A DNA stretch of 64,000 nt from Patulibacter defluvii (GCF_034096925.1 NZ_JAWZSQ010000001.1:454891-518890); one strand, 5' to 3'. Positions 40,555 to 51,552 are shown, counted from the stretch's first letter. Numbers and translations are program-made. The notes: a model not told the origin generated them from the letters alone.

Positions 40555-41865
40555 TCACCCGCGCCAGGCGCCGGGGCGGGCCCACCGCCGGCCCGCGAAG
40601 CGCCACCAGGTGCCGGCCAGCCGGACCCCGATCAGGACCACGATCCCGCCCCAGACGCCCGCGATCCCCCCGCCGGCGTCGCGCATCAGGACCATCGCCG
40701 GGATCCCCACCACCGCCGCCGCGACCATCGCCGCGGCCAGGAAGCGAGCGTCGCCGGCGCCGATCAGGATCCCGTCGAAGGCGAAGACCGCGGCCGCGAA
40801 CGGCAGCATCGCGCAGAGCAGCGGCCACATCGCCGCGGCCCGGTCGCGGACGTCGGCGGCGTCGGTGAAGGCGCTCACGATCGGTCCCCGGAGCAGCAGC
40901 AGGACGACCGCCGCCAGCAGCCCGAAGGCGACCGTCCAGCCGACCATCCGGTGGGCCGCCGCGACCGCCTCGTCGACCCGGCCGCCGCCGAGCGCGCGGC
41001 CGATCAGCACCTGGCCGGCGATCGCGATCGCGTCCAGCACCAGCGCCAGGAAGAGGAACAGCTGCCAGCCGATCTGGTGGGCGGCCAGCGACGGCTCGCC
41101 GATCCGGGCCGCGATCGCCGAGGCGGCGCTGAACGACAGCAGCAGCGCCGCGCTCCGCACCAGCAGCAGCAGGCCGGTGCCGCCGAGGTGCCCCAGCAGC
41201 GACGCCGCCGGCCGCCGCGACGTCCCCCGCGAGCCGCGCCAGAGCACCGCCACGAAGCCGGCGCCCATCGCCAGCTGGCCGGTCAGGGTGGCGATCGCGC
41301 TGCCGTCCAGCCCCAGGTCCGCCCCGTAGATCAGCAGCGGGTTGAGGACCACGTTGATCGCGTTGCCCAGCAGCACCAGCAGCAGCGGCGTCCGCAGGTC
41401 CCCGGTCCCGCGCAGCCAGCCCTGGGCGGCCAGGCCGACGATCGCGCAGGCCAGGCCGGGGGCGGCGATCCGCAGGTAGCGGGCGGCGTCGTCGGCGGTC
41501 GCCCCGCGGCCGCCGAGCAGGTCGATCCACGCGGGCCCGGCGACGACCACGATCGCCGCCGCCAGCAGCCCCGCCCCGACCCCCAGCCACAGCGACTGCG
41601 CGGCCAGCCGGTGGACCAGCTCGTGACGGCCGCCGCCGTGCAGCCGCGCGACCGCCGCGGTGGTCGCGTAGGTGACGACCACCCCGAGCCCGGCCAGCGT
41701 GCCGAGGACCGCCGCCGCCAGCGCCAGCGCGGCCAGCGGCCGGGTCCCCAGGTGGCCGACCATCGCCGTGTCGACCAGCAGGTAGGTCGGCTCGGCGGCG
41801 AGCGTCGCCAGCGCCGGCAGGGCCAGGCGCAGGATCTCGCGGTCGTGGGGGGAGCGGGCCGGCAT
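40555..41865 (-). CDS. MATE/DinF-family multidrug or toxin exporter
   Basis: 436 residues with about 12 membrane segments in two related halves (FIVDTAMVGHLGTRPLAALA-type start, then SLAAHQIGWQLFLFLALVLD in the second half). These are MATE signatures; the family exports cationic drugs or toxins by H+ or Na+ antiport, and DinF-like members join the DNA-damage response. ATG 41865 is used since the longer upstream start adds only a Pro/Arg stretch. It shares its upstream gap with the end of the protease gene. Substrate unknown. Confidence 0.87.
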   Translation of the reverse strand: MPARSPHDREILRLALPALATLAAEPTYLLVDTAMVGHLGTRPLAALALAAAVLGTLAGLGVVVTYATTAAVARLHGGGRHELVHRLAAQSLWLGVGAGLLAAAIVVVAGPAWIDLLGGRGATADDAARYLRIAAPGLACAIVGLAAQGWLRGTGDLRTPLLLVLLGNAINVVLNPLLIYGADLGLDGSAIATLTGQLAMGAGFVAVLWRGSRGTSRRPAASLLGHLGGTGLLLLVRSAALLLSFSAASAIAARIGEPSLAAHQIGWQLFLFLALVLDAIAIAGQVLIGRALGGGRVDEAVAAAHRMVGWTVAFGLLAAVVLLLLRGPIVSAFTDAADVRDRAAAMWPLLCAMLPFAAAVFAFDGILIGAGDARFLAAAMVAAAVVGIPAMVLMRDAGGGIAGVWGGIVVLIGVRLAGTWWRFAGRRWARPGAWRG

Positions 41866-41906
41866 CGGGGGCGGCGAGCGTACCCCGCGCGCCCCCGGGG
41901 GCGACC

Positions 41907-41930
41907 GGGCCACCGGCCCGGCGGTGGCCC
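41907..41930 (-). terminator. Hairpin terminator of the protease gene
   Basis: Perfect 9-bp stem GGGCCACCG with its complement and a 6-base loop, 4 bases beyond the protease stop. Confidence 0.65.
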
Positions 41931-41934
41931 CGTC

Positions 41935-42852
41935 TCAGCCGAGCAGCCCGCCGACGGTCCGCAGCAGCCGCTCGACGGTGCGGCCCGAGGCGATCTCCTG
42001 CAGGTCGACCCCCAGCCGGGTCACGACCTCGCGGGCGGCGCGCTCGGCGTCGGTCGACGAGAACGGCTCGGTCCCGAGCGCCAGCTCCAGGTTCGGCCGG
42101 CCGCCGTGGTCGCGGGCGTAGGCGACCTCGCGCCGCAGGTCGCCGACGCCGTTGGTGGCCGGCAGCGGCAGCAGCGAGAGGGTGCTCAGCGTCCCCAGCG
42201 CGCGGCCGTCCTTCGACAGGAACGCGCTGCCCGAGTCGCCGGGGATCCCGGGCGTCAGCGTCAGCACCGTGTGCGACCAGCCGCCGCCGCTCTGGCCGAG
42301 GCTGACGCCGGTCTTCGGCTTCAGCAGCTCGAGCCCGGCCCGCAGCGACGAGTTGCCGTAGGAGTGGACCCCGTCGAGCGGCGCGCTGTCGGCGCCGAGC
42401 CCGGTCGGGCCACCCCAGAACGGCACGCTCGGGTTGACGCGGCCGACGTCGGCCGGGTCGATCCGGATCAGGGCCAGGTCGTTGTAGGCGCAGGCGTCCG
42501 GGTCCTGCTCGCCGTTGGCCTGCATCGTCGCCCACGAGCTGTAGACGATCGTGCCGGGACGGGTGGCGCCCTCGATCGCGACGCTGGTGCCGACCGGCAG
42601 GGTCTTGGCGCTGCAGCCGTTGGTGTCGGTCGCCTCGCCGGTGCTCTGGCAGTGGGCGGCCTGGCCGAGCAGCACGTCGGCGCCGTCGGTGAAGACGAAG
42701 TTCGACGTGCACTGGCCGCTGCCGACGGTGCGGGTCTCCGACCCCGGCCGGATCGTGGCCGACGAGGCGGGCGCCCAGGCGGCACCGGCCGCGGCGGGCA
42801 GCAGCGCGAGGCCAGAGGCCACGAGCAGGGGGACGAGCAGACGACGACGCAT
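41935..42852 (-). CDS. Secreted trypsin-like serine protease
   Basis: 305 residues. ATG 42852 has GGAGG 5 bases upstream; the GTG just before it is a poorer match. The signal peptide RRRLLVPLLVASGLALLPAA is followed by a chymotrypsin-fold protease. The triad is visible: His67 in GQAAHC, Asp125 in YNDLALIRI and Ser207 in GDSGSA. Six or more cysteines may form disulfides. Likely an exported proteolytic enzyme for nutrition or envelope processing. An 8-bp inverted repeat lies in its leader (42874-42897). Confidence 0.87.
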   Translation of the reverse strand: MRRRLLVPLLVASGLALLPAAAGAAWAPASSATIRPGSETRTVGSGQCTSNFVFTDGADVLLGQAAHCQSTGEATDTNGCSAKTLPVGTSVAIEGATRPGTIVYSSWATMQANGEQDPDACAYNDLALIRIDPADVGRVNPSVPFWGGPTGLGADSAPLDGVHSYGNSSLRAGLELLKPKTGVSLGQSGGGWSHTVLTLTPGIPGDSGSAFLSKDGRALGTLSTLSLLPLPATNGVGDLRREVAYARDHGGRPNLELALGTEPFSSTDAERAAREVVTRLGVDLQEIASGRTVERLLRTVGGLLG

Positions 42853-42873
42853 CACGACCTCCGAGGCTGGACC

Positions 42874-42897
42874 GGGAGGCGCCTCTCCACGCCTCCC
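42874..42897 (-). promoter_or_regulatory. 8-bp inverted repeat in the protease leader
   Basis: GGGAGGCG (42874-42881) pairs with CGCCTCCC (42890-42897), 22-45 bp upstream of the protease ATG. Operator or leader hairpin. Confidence 0.35.
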
Positions 42898-43084
42898 ACG
42901 GCGATCGTACCGCGGGTCGCATCCCGTGTGCGGCGTATCGCCGGACGTCGGGCGAAGGTGCCGGAGTAGGCTCCGCCAGGCCGCTGCCGGCCAGCGACGG
43001 CGCCGACCCCGCGCCGGAGGCCGTCCGCGGCCGCCTGGGTGCCCGCCATCCAGGCGTCACCCACGCGACACCTCCGAGGCAGAC

Positions 43085-44413
<1,329 letters not shown>

Positions 44414-44426
44414 TCGACCGCCGCTC

Positions 44427-44461
44427 GCCGGCCGTGGTCGCCACGCGCGACCGCGGCCGGC
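44427..44461 (+). terminator. Hairpin terminator after fumC
   Basis: GCCGGCCG and GGTCGC pair with GCGACC and CGGCCGGC with a single mismatch (14 pairs), 13 bases past the fumC stop. Confidence 0.6.
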
Positions 44462-44480
44462 CCGGCAGGATCCGCGGGCG

Positions 44481-45080
44481 ATGGTCAGCTTCTCCCGCGC
44501 CGAGCTCGAGGCCTTCCGCGACCAGGAGGTCCCCGACCTGATCCGCACCGACCCCGCCCAGGCGCCGCTGAAGCTCCTGTTCGTCGGGATCAACCCGGGA
44601 CTCTGGACCGCCGCGGTCCAGACCCACTTCTCGCACCCGGGCAACCGCTTCTACCCGGCGCTCCACCGGGCCGGGATCACCGGCTACGAGCTGTCGCGGA
44701 CCGACGGGATGCGGCCCGAGGACCGCGCCCACATGATCGAGCGCGGGATCGGGATCACCAACCTCGTGCGGCGGGCGACGGTGCGGGCCTCCGAGCTGAC
44801 CCGCGACGAGCTGCGCGAGGGCGGCGAGCGGCTGCTGCGGTTCGTCGCCGAGCAGCGGCCGCGGGTCGTGGCGATCGCCGGGATCACCGCCTATCGCGAC
44901 GCGTTCGGCGAGCGGACCGCCGTCCTCGGCCGCCAGCCGGACCGGATCGGCTCGCCGTTCGGCGACGCCGCGCTGTGGGTGGTGCCGAACCCGAGCGGGC
45001 TCAACGCCCACGAGACGGTCGACACGCTGGCCGCCGCCTACCGGGCGGCGGCCGTCGAGGCCGGGGTCGTCGCGGACTGA
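44481..45080 (+). CDS. mug: G:T/U mismatch-specific DNA glycosylase (Mug family)
   Basis: 199 residues. The active-site block GINPGLWTAAVQTHFSHPGN and the intercalation motif NPSGLNAHE are those of family 2 uracil-DNA glycosylases, which remove uracil and thymine from G mismatches and some damaged pyrimidines during base-excision repair. Such repair matters in a GC-rich genome, where cytosine deamination is frequent. The length matches E. coli Mug plus about 30 residues. It lies 67 bp after fumC and 45 bp before the VOC gene. Confidence 0.9.
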   Translation: MVSFSRAELEAFRDQEVPDLIRTDPAQAPLKLLFVGINPGLWTAAVQTHFSHPGNRFYPALHRAGITGYELSRTDGMRPEDRAHMIERGIGITNLVRRATVRASELTRDELREGGERLLRFVAEQRPRVVAIAGITAYRDAFGERTAVLGRQPDRIGSPFGDAALWVVPNPSGLNAHETVDTLAAAYRAAAVEAGVVAD

Positions 45081-45125
45081 CGCGCTCGGGCGCGCCGGGG
45101 GCGCGTCCGGACTACGCTGGAGCGG

Positions 45126-45887
45126 ATGCCGATCGAGCTGCCCCCGGCCAGCGACGCCCCGCCACGGATCCGCTGGGTGACGCTGTCGACCGCGCGGATC
45201 GAGGAGGAGCGCGCCTGGTGGGTCGGCCGGCTGGGCCTGACCCGCACCCCCGGCGCGCCGGACGGCGGCTTCGCGGTCGCGGTCGGCGACGGCGTGCTGG
45301 CCTTCGCGCCGGTCGCCGACGACCACCCGAGCCTGGCCCACGGCGGGCCCTGCCACCACGTCGCGCTCGAGGTCGCGCCCGACCGGCTGGTCGAGGCCTC
45401 GCAGTGGCTGGGCGCGGCGGCGCCGCTGCTAGCCGTCGACGGCGACGAGACGATCGTCGACTTCCCCGCCTGGGCCGCCCACAGCGTCTACGCGACCACG
45501 CCGACCGGCCACGTGGTCGAGCTGATCGCCCGCCACCGCCGGCCGTGGGCGCCCGAGGGCGAGGCCCGGCCGAGCGGCCCGCAGCTGGTCCGCGGGCTGA
45601 GCGAGGTCGGGGTCGTCGCCCCCGACACGACGGCGCTGGTCGATCGGCTCGGCGGGCTGGGGATCCCGGCCTGGTTCGGCGATCCGCAGACCGGCTTCGC
45701 GGCCGTCGGCGACGAGGCCGGGCTGCTGATCTGCGTCCGCGAGTGGCGGCGCTGGTTCCCGACCGACCGGCCGGCGATCCCCGGTCCGGTGGCGATCGCG
45801 CTCGAGGGCGTCCCCGGCCTCCACCCGGAGGACCCGGTCCCGGTCGGCAGCGCGACCGAGCTGCGCGCGATGCCCGCCCTCGGCTGA
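45126..45887 (+). CDS. VOC/glyoxalase-fold protein
   Basis: 253 residues with two beta-alpha-beta-beta-beta modules (about 15-130 and 150-245). Typical elements are WVTLSTARIEEERAWWVGRL, CHHVALEV and HVVELIARHR; His and Glu residues in metal positions are partly kept. VOC proteins include glyoxalase I, dioxygenases and antibiotic-resistance proteins, and this one cannot be placed further. It lacks a signal peptide. It lies between the mug gene and a secreted unknown, with no functional hint from either. Confidence 0.75.
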   Translation: MPIELPPASDAPPRIRWVTLSTARIEEERAWWVGRLGLTRTPGAPDGGFAVAVGDGVLAFAPVADDHPSLAHGGPCHHVALEVAPDRLVEASQWLGAAAPLLAVDGDETIVDFPAWAAHSVYATTPTGHVVELIARHRRPWAPEGEARPSGPQLVRGLSEVGVVAPDTTALVDRLGGLGIPAWFGDPQTGFAAVGDEAGLLICVREWRRWFPTDRPAIPGPVAIALEGVPGLHPEDPVPVGSATELRAMPALG

Positions 45888-45972
45888 GCGGTCGGGCCTC
45901 TCGGGGGCGATCCTCGGGGAACGTTGGGGGCGGCTCCCCGATGGCGCCTAGCCGCTCGCCGCCTACGGTCGG

Positions 45973-47808
45973 GTGGTGTCCTCCCCAGATCCCTTCCCCC
46001 GTCGCGCGCGGATCGCCGTCGCGGCCACGCTCGCGGTCGCCGCGCTGGCGCCGCCGGCCTCGGCCGCGACCGTCCGCTCAGCGGCCGACGGCCTGCCGCT
46101 GCTCTCGACCCAGGCGGCCACGACCGCCCTCGACCAGCGCCGCGGCGAGCTCTGCAAGACCCCGCGCTCGAAGGCCCGGACGCCGTCGCTGAAGACCGCC
46201 CTGGCCGACGCCCGCAAGCTCGTCCGCAAGGGCCGCGGCGCCGCCGCCGACCGCCAGTTCCGCCGCACCGCGCAGGCCCGCACCGCCGACCGCGCGCTGG
46301 CCGCGGCCGGGACCGCGGTCGTCGCCGGCCGTTCGACCGCGGCGCTGGCCGCGCTGCTGCGCGCCCACGAGCTGCGCCCGCGCGACCAGCGGCCGCTGGT
46401 CGGCGCCGCCACCGTCCTCGCCCGGCTCGGCCGCGGCCCGGCGGCGCTGGCGCTGCTCGACGCCGCCAAGAAGCGCAAGGCCCCGAAGAACGCGCCGCTC
46501 GGCGTCGCGCGGACCGCGCTGCTGGCCAACGCCCGCGGCTTCACGCTGCTGACGCTCGGCCGCTGGGTCGAGGCGGAGAAGGCGCTCGCGTCGGCCGCCC
46601 GCAGCCCGCTGCTGCGCGAGGCGCGGGCGAACCTGGCCCACGCCCAGCTCTGCGGCAAGGGCAGCGCGGCGGCGGCCAAGACCGCGGTCGCCGCCAGCCG
46701 CCGCGGCGCGCCGCCGGCCGGGACCACCAGCTACCCGCCCGAGGACGGCCCGCTGATCGTGCAGGCCGAGGCGCCGCTCTGGCTCGACGTCGCGCCCGGC
46801 GTGCTGCCGACGCTGCCGGACTGGCCGGTCCCGCGCGACGAGGCCGAGGGCAAGGCGCTGTGGGCGGGCCTGCGGGCGATCAACGACGGCGACGTCGCCC
46901 GGATCCGCGCCGCGGTCGCCGCCTCGACCGCCGCCGCCCAGGCCGCCAACCCGGTCCGCACGCGGCTGACCGCCGCCGGCCGCAACCACCTGCGGGCGCT
47001 CGACGTCGCGTTCAGCCGACCCGAGCTCCAGCCGGGCCTGCGCGACCTCTACCGGCGGATGACCGACGCCCGCAGCGCGGTCGGCCGCCAGCTGACCATG
47101 TACGGCTCGGGCCAGGCCGGCCCGACCTGCGGCCACTTCGGCTCCTGGCGCGAGGCCTACCTGGCCTACGAGGACGCCAACCGGACCTGGATCCGCGAGC
47201 AGTACCGCTACCACTCCGGGATCGCGGCCAACGTCGGCGATCCGCTGCTGCACGCGGCCTACATGGCGCGGGCGCGGGAGAGCGTGGCCGTCTTCATGGC
47301 CAGCCTCCACCAGGCGGTCGCCTACCTGGCCGAGTACGGGCGCAACTGCTACCGCGACCCGGTCTCGTCGGTCGCCGTCGACGAGGGCCAGCTCGACCAG
47401 CCCGACTCGCCGCGCTGCCCGACCGGGCTCAACGGCGTCGCCTTCCGCTGGGCGCTGCCGGGCGTCGAGGTCTCCGCCAGCTGCGAGGCGGTCGGCTTCG
47501 AGCTGGAGGCGGGCGGCAAGTGGCTGTCCGCGTTCGTCAACGTCTCCCACAACGTCGCCAAGGGCGAGACCACGGTCGTCGTCGGCCCGCGGGCGAAGAC
47601 GCCCTCCGGCCCGTTCGGCCCCAGCGCCCAGGTCGAGGACGGGCTCTACATCACGGTCGGCAACGACGGCTCGATCCGCGACGTCGGCGGCCGCGTCTCG
47701 CAGACCGCGGTGCTCCAGGTCGGCCCGGGCAGCGTCGCGCTCAGCGGCGAGACGATGGACTTCACCCTGATCGGGGTCAGTCCGCTCGGCGACCTGCTGG
47801 GGGACTGA
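45973..47808 (+). CDS. Secreted protein of unknown function, TPR-like N-terminus
   Basis: 611 residues. Tandem GTG codons begin it; the first is used, but the second is equally plausible. A signal peptide (RARIAVAATLAVAALAPPAS) is followed by helical Ala-rich repeats resembling TPRs (about 95-235: LAALLRAHELRPRDQRPLVG, then GRWVEAEKALASAARSPLLR). A central helical part contains Trp/Tyr-rich segments and WIREQYRYHSGIAANVG. A beta-rich C-terminal domain ends GVSPLGDLLGD. No catalytic motif recognised. It is probably extracellular or wall-associated. Converges with the GH2 gene at a hairpin. Confidence 0.72.
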   Translation: MVSSPDPFPRRARIAVAATLAVAALAPPASAATVRSAADGLPLLSTQAATTALDQRRGELCKTPRSKARTPSLKTALADARKLVRKGRGAAADRQFRRTAQARTADRALAAAGTAVVAGRSTAALAALLRAHELRPRDQRPLVGAATVLARLGRGPAALALLDAAKKRKAPKNAPLGVARTALLANARGFTLLTLGRWVEAEKALASAARSPLLREARANLAHAQLCGKGSAAAAKTAVAASRRGAPPAGTTSYPPEDGPLIVQAEAPLWLDVAPGVLPTLPDWPVPRDEAEGKALWAGLRAINDGDVARIRAAVAASTAAAQAANPVRTRLTAAGRNHLRALDVAFSRPELQPGLRDLYRRMTDARSAVGRQLTMYGSGQAGPTCGHFGSWREAYLAYEDANRTWIREQYRYHSGIAANVGDPLLHAAYMARARESVAVFMASLHQAVAYLAEYGRNCYRDPVSSVAVDEGQLDQPDSPRCPTGLNGVAFRWALPGVEVSASCEAVGFELEAGGKWLSAFVNVSHNVAKGETTVVVGPRAKTPSGPFGPSAQVEDGLYITVGNDGSIRDVGGRVSQTAVLQVGPGSVALSGETMDFTLIGVSPLGDLLGD

Positions 47809-47820
47809 GCCCCGCCGCCC

Positions 47821-47845
47821 GCGCGCCGGTCAGTGGCCGGCGCGC
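47821..47845. terminator. Bidirectional hairpin, secreted unknown / GH2 gene
   Basis: Perfect 9-bp stem GCGCGCCGG with its complement and a 7-base loop that holds the GH2 stop codon, between two converging genes. Confidence 0.55.
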
Positions 47846-49854
47846 TCGGCGGCGGCGGCCAGCGCCGCCTTCGTCACCGCGACCGACGGCTTCGGCCGTC
47901 CGTCGTAGGTGAACAGGCCCTTCTGGTTCAGGCCCCGGACCAGCCGCAGCGGGCCCTTGTAGACGTTGCGGATCGAGCCGCCGAGGAAGGTCGGCGCGAC
48001 GCCGAAGTCGCGCAGGTTCCAGATCAGCGTGCCCTGGATCCGCGGGTTCGACGAGTAGGCGTCGATCGTCGTCTTGATCAGGTTCGACTGGTAGCCGTAG
48101 CCGCCCGGCTTGGCCGAGGCGTTCTCGCCGTTGGCCTCGGCGCCGAACTCGGTCACCACCAGCGCCTTGCCGCGGTAGATCCGGGCGGCCAGCGCGGTGT
48201 AGGCCTTGATCCGGCGGGCGATGTAGCTCATCGGCGCGCCGGGCTCGCTGTACCAGCCCTCGTAGTTGGTGATCCCGACCGCGTCGACGTACTGGTAGAC
48301 GGGGCCCATCCGGTCGGGCAGGCGGGTGTCCCAGACCGCCCGCTGGCCGGCCGGGCAGGAGAGCGCCGGGCCGCGGCGGACGTTCAGGACCACCGCGCCG
48401 ACCGTGCTGCGGCGGCAGAGCTGCTTCGGCGTGCCCCACAGGTCGAGCGCGACCAGCCGGTTCGGGTCGAGCTGCTTGAGCTTGCGCGACGTCTCGCGGA
48501 TGTAGGGGATCTGGCCGTTGCGGTTGCCGTTCTTGGCGATCTCGTTGACCAGGTTCCAGACCACCGTCGAGGGGTGGGTCTGCTGCTCGTCGAGCGTCGT
48601 CTGCACGCGGTCCTTGGCGCTCTGCACCTGGCGCGGCGTGCGGTTGGTCCAGGAGCCGGGCGAGTCGACCGGGCCGATCCCCTGCCAGACGAGGATGCCG
48701 GCGGCGTCCAGCCGCTCCAGCAGCGCCGGGGCCAGCGGGTGCTGGGCGCGGGTGGCGTTGGCGCCGATCGCCTTCAGGTCGTCGATCAGCGAGTCCATCT
48801 GCGCGGTCCGCAGGCCGGTGCCGTAGCCGGGGGCGTCCTCGTGGATCGAGGCGCCGCGCAGCTGGATCGGCTTGCCGTTCAGGTACAGCTGGCCGTTGCG
48901 CTGCGTCATCTGGCGCAGGCCGGTGCGGGTCTGGTAGGCGCTCTCGCCGGCGATCCCGAGCGTCAGGTCGTAGAGGTTCGGCGAGCCCGGGGCCCACAGC
49001 GCCGGGTCCTTGACCGTCACCGTCACCGAGACCCGGCGGGTGCCGGAGCGGGGGACCGACGTCTTCGGGAAGTCGAGCTCGACCTCCTGCCCGTCGCGGC
49101 GGAGGACGCCGGCGAGCTGGATGTCGCGGGTGACGCTGCGGTTGGTGATCGCGGCGCTGACCGTCACCCGGGCGCTGCCGCCGCCGGACTGCAGGCGGGT
49201 GGTCAGGTAGGGCGCCTTGACCTCGCTCGGCCCGAGCCGGCGGAGGGTGACCTCGCGGTTGATCCCGCCGAAGTTGAACCAGGCGCGGTGCCAGCCCTGG
49301 TTCTTCATCTTCTCCGGGTCGCGCCAGTCGGCCCGCACGACGATCGTGTGCTGGCGCCCGGCGGTCAGCTGGGTGCGCGCCTCGAAGGGCAGGAACTCGC
49401 CGGTGTGGCTGGTGATCTTGCGGCCGTCGACCCAGACCGTGGCGCGGTGGTTGACCGAGCCGAAGGCGATCGCGTAGGCGCCGGTCTGGTCGACCTGGAC
49501 CGTCCGCCGGTACCAGGCGATCGAGCCGCGGTGGCTGAGCACGCCGGCGGCGCCGGTGATCCGGTCGGCGTTCGGCACGTAGGGCAGGGTGACCGTGCTG
49601 CCGCTGAAGCCGCCCTTGGCCCAGCCGCGAGCCAGCCCGCGGTCGTTGGGGTCGTTGGCGACGGTCCAGTCGCTCGCGATCGCCACCCGTCCGAACGGGC
49701 CCCCGAGCGTCATCGGCACGCTCAGGTCGCCGGCCGGTGGATCGGCGGCCCGGATCGCCCCCGGCAGGGCGATGGCGGCCGTGGCGCCGACGGCGGCGGT
49801 CAGCGCCACCAGGCGGAGGGCGGCAGGGTGAGCGGAGCGAGCGAACGAGGGCAT
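47830..49854 (-). CDS. Secreted glycoside hydrolase family 2 (beta-galactosidase/glucuronidase-like)
   Basis: 674 residues, ATG 49854 with a signal peptide (LRLVALTAAVGATAAIALPG). An N-terminal sugar-binding sandwich (about 60-215: RTVQVDQTGAYAIAFGSVNH, then YGIN-like GGINREVTLRRLG) and an immunoglobulin-like domain precede a TIM barrel. The acid/base Glu438 is in WNLVNEIA and the nucleophile Glu569 in VTEFGAEA. This is full GH2 architecture; the sugar cannot be named by eye. GH2 enzymes without further domains are often exo-acting on plant or host glycans. It is divergent from a LytB/SpoIID-type gene by 118 bp. Confidence 0.85.
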   Translation of the reverse strand: MPSFARSAHPAALRLVALTAAVGATAAIALPGAIRAADPPAGDLSVPMTLGGPFGRVAIASDWTVANDPNDRGLARGWAKGGFSGSTVTLPYVPNADRITGAAGVLSHRGSIAWYRRTVQVDQTGAYAIAFGSVNHRATVWVDGRKITSHTGEFLPFEARTQLTAGRQHTIVVRADWRDPEKMKNQGWHRAWFNFGGINREVTLRRLGPSEVKAPYLTTRLQSGGGSARVTVSAAITNRSVTRDIQLAGVLRRDGQEVELDFPKTSVPRSGTRRVSVTVTVKDPALWAPGSPNLYDLTLGIAGESAYQTRTGLRQMTQRNGQLYLNGKPIQLRGASIHEDAPGYGTGLRTAQMDSLIDDLKAIGANATRAQHPLAPALLERLDAAGILVWQGIGPVDSPGSWTNRTPRQVQSAKDRVQTTLDEQQTHPSTVVWNLVNEIAKNGNRNGQIPYIRETSRKLKQLDPNRLVALDLWGTPKQLCRRSTVGAVVLNVRRGPALSCPAGQRAVWDTRLPDRMGPVYQYVDAVGITNYEGWYSEPGAPMSYIARRIKAYTALAARIYRGKALVVTEFGAEANGENASAKPGGYGYQSNLIKTTIDAYSSNPRIQGTLIWNLRDFGVAPTFLGGSIRNVYKGPLRLVRGLNQKGLFTYDGRPKPSVAVTKAALAAAAERAGH

Positions 49855-49972
49855 GGAGCAGCGAGAGCGCGCGCCGCGACCCGCGACGAACGATCGCGCG
49901 AGCCTAGCGGAGGAGGCCCCTCCGGCACGCCACCGGCGTCGGCGGCGGGGTCGCGCGCTACCGTCGGGGCCG

Positions 49973-51517
49973 GTGCGCGCTCCCGGGAATCCCCCCGCCC
50001 GGTCGACCTCGGTCGGCCGCCGCCTGGCCGCTGTGGCGCTCGCGGCGCTGCTGGCCGTTCCCGCGTCGGCGGGCGCGTCGGGGTCGTGGCTGGTGGTCAC
50101 CGGCGCCGGCTTCGGCCACGGGGTCGGGATGAGCCAGTGGGGCGCCCACGGGATGGCGCAGCGGGGCGCCGACGCCCGCGCGATCCTCGCCCACTACTAC
50201 TCGGGGACGACGCTCGGACGGCTGCCGGACGGCCAGCGGGTGCGGGTGGCGCTGCAGTGGGGCCGGTCGGAGACGACGATCGCGGGTGCCAGCCGGATCG
50301 GCGGGCTGGCGGTGCGGCCGGACCGCTCGTACCGGCTACGACGCAGCGGCGGCGGGATCGCGGTGCTGCCGGCCAACGGCCCGCGGGCGCTGGGACGAGC
50401 CCCGGGCGGGGTCCGCGCGACCGGGCCGAGCGGCGTGCTGCAGGTGGCCGGCGTCGCCGCCGACGGGGTCCGCGACGGCAGCTTCCGCGGGGCGCTCGAC
50501 GTGCTGCCCGACGGCGACGGCCTGCTGGTGGTCGACGACCTCGGGCTGGAGGACTACCTGCGTGGGGTGATCACCGGCGAGTCGCCGGCCAACTGGCCGG
50601 CGGCGGCGCTGCAGGCCCAGGCGATCGCGGCCCGCACCTACGCGATCACGACGCCGGTCGGGGGGCGGCCGTTCAGCCAGTGGCCCGACGTCCGCTCCCA
50701 GGTCTACCGGGGGATCGCGGGCGAGACGGCCAGCGGCGACGCGGCGGTGCGGGCCACGACCGGCCAGGTCGTGACGGTCGACCGGCGGCCGGTGACGACC
50801 TACTTCTTCTCCACCAGCGGCGGCCGCACCGAGGCGGTCGAGAACGTCTTCGGCGGCCCGCCGCGCTCGTGGCTGCGGAGCGTCGAGGACCCGGGCGACG
50901 ACGGCTCGCCGATGCACCGCTGGACCCGCCGCTTCTCCCCGGCCGAGGCCGACCGGCGGACGGCCCGCTTCGGCGTCGGGTCGCTGCGGCGGATCGCGGT
51001 CGTCCGGCGCGGCGACTCGCCCCGGATCCGGACGGCGCGGGTGGTCGGCCGTGACGGCGCCCGGACGGTCGACGGCGGCGAGCTGCAGCGGGCCTTCGAT
51101 CTGCCCGACCGCTGGGCCACGTTCACCGTCGCGTCGATCTCCGGCTGCCTGCGCCCGCGCCCGGTCCGCGGGGTGGCGGCCGCGGCGTCGTCGCGGTCGG
51201 GGGACGACGCCCCGCTGGCCGCCGACGATCCGGCGGGCGGGGCGCTGGAACTGCTCGGCCGCGGCCTCCGCGACGTGGCGGCCGCGACCGACCGCGAGCG
51301 GGCGGCGGTCCGCCCCGACGGCTGCCGCCTGGTCGGCGGGCTGACCCCGGCGCCCTCCTCCCCGGCGCGGCTCCAGCGTCGCGACGGCGGTCGCTGGCGG
51401 ACGGTCCGGACGCTGGCCCTCGACGGCGCCGGCCGCTTCGACGCGACGGTCCCCCGCGGTGGTCGCTGGCGGGTCCGGGCGGGTGGGGTGGCGACGGCCG
51501 CCACCCGCTCGCGCTGA
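49973..51517 (+). CDS. SpoIID/LytB-domain secreted protein
   Basis: 514 residues, GTG start in frame with a signal peptide (GRRLAAVALAALLAVPASAG). The SpoIID/LytB domain lies between about 175 and 340: GLEDYLRGVITGESPANWPA and AALQAQAIAARTYAITTP, then TYFFSTSGGRTEAVENVF. The N-terminal GAGFGHGVGMSQWGAHGMAQ is the companion motif found just upstream in such proteins. SpoIID proteins are lytic transglycosylases in sporulating Bacillota, but many non-sporulating actinobacteria carry LytB-type copies as wall-remodelling or amidase-enhancer factors. No other sporulation genes are visible, so a wall-turnover role is more likely. C-terminal Arg-rich tail. Confidence 0.82.
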   Translation: MRAPGNPPARSTSVGRRLAAVALAALLAVPASAGASGSWLVVTGAGFGHGVGMSQWGAHGMAQRGADARAILAHYYSGTTLGRLPDGQRVRVALQWGRSETTIAGASRIGGLAVRPDRSYRLRRSGGGIAVLPANGPRALGRAPGGVRATGPSGVLQVAGVAADGVRDGSFRGALDVLPDGDGLLVVDDLGLEDYLRGVITGESPANWPAAALQAQAIAARTYAITTPVGGRPFSQWPDVRSQVYRGIAGETASGDAAVRATTGQVVTVDRRPVTTYFFSTSGGRTEAVENVFGGPPRSWLRSVEDPGDDGSPMHRWTRRFSPAEADRRTARFGVGSLRRIAVVRRGDSPRIRTARVVGRDGARTVDGGELQRAFDLPDRWATFTVASISGCLRPRPVRGVAAAASSRSGDDAPLAADDPAGGALELLGRGLRDVAAATDRERAAVRPDGCRLVGGLTPAPSSPARLQRRDGGRWRTVRTLALDGAGRFDATVPRGGRWRVRAGGVATAATRSR

Positions 51518-51552
51518 GCCGGCGCGCCGGCAGGCCGCCGTCTCGCCCGATT

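Noticed and set aside
49973..51517. Evidence for sporulation from the SpoIID-like protein
   Set aside because: LytB/SpoIID proteins also occur in non-sporulating actinobacteria and no other sporulation gene is visible.
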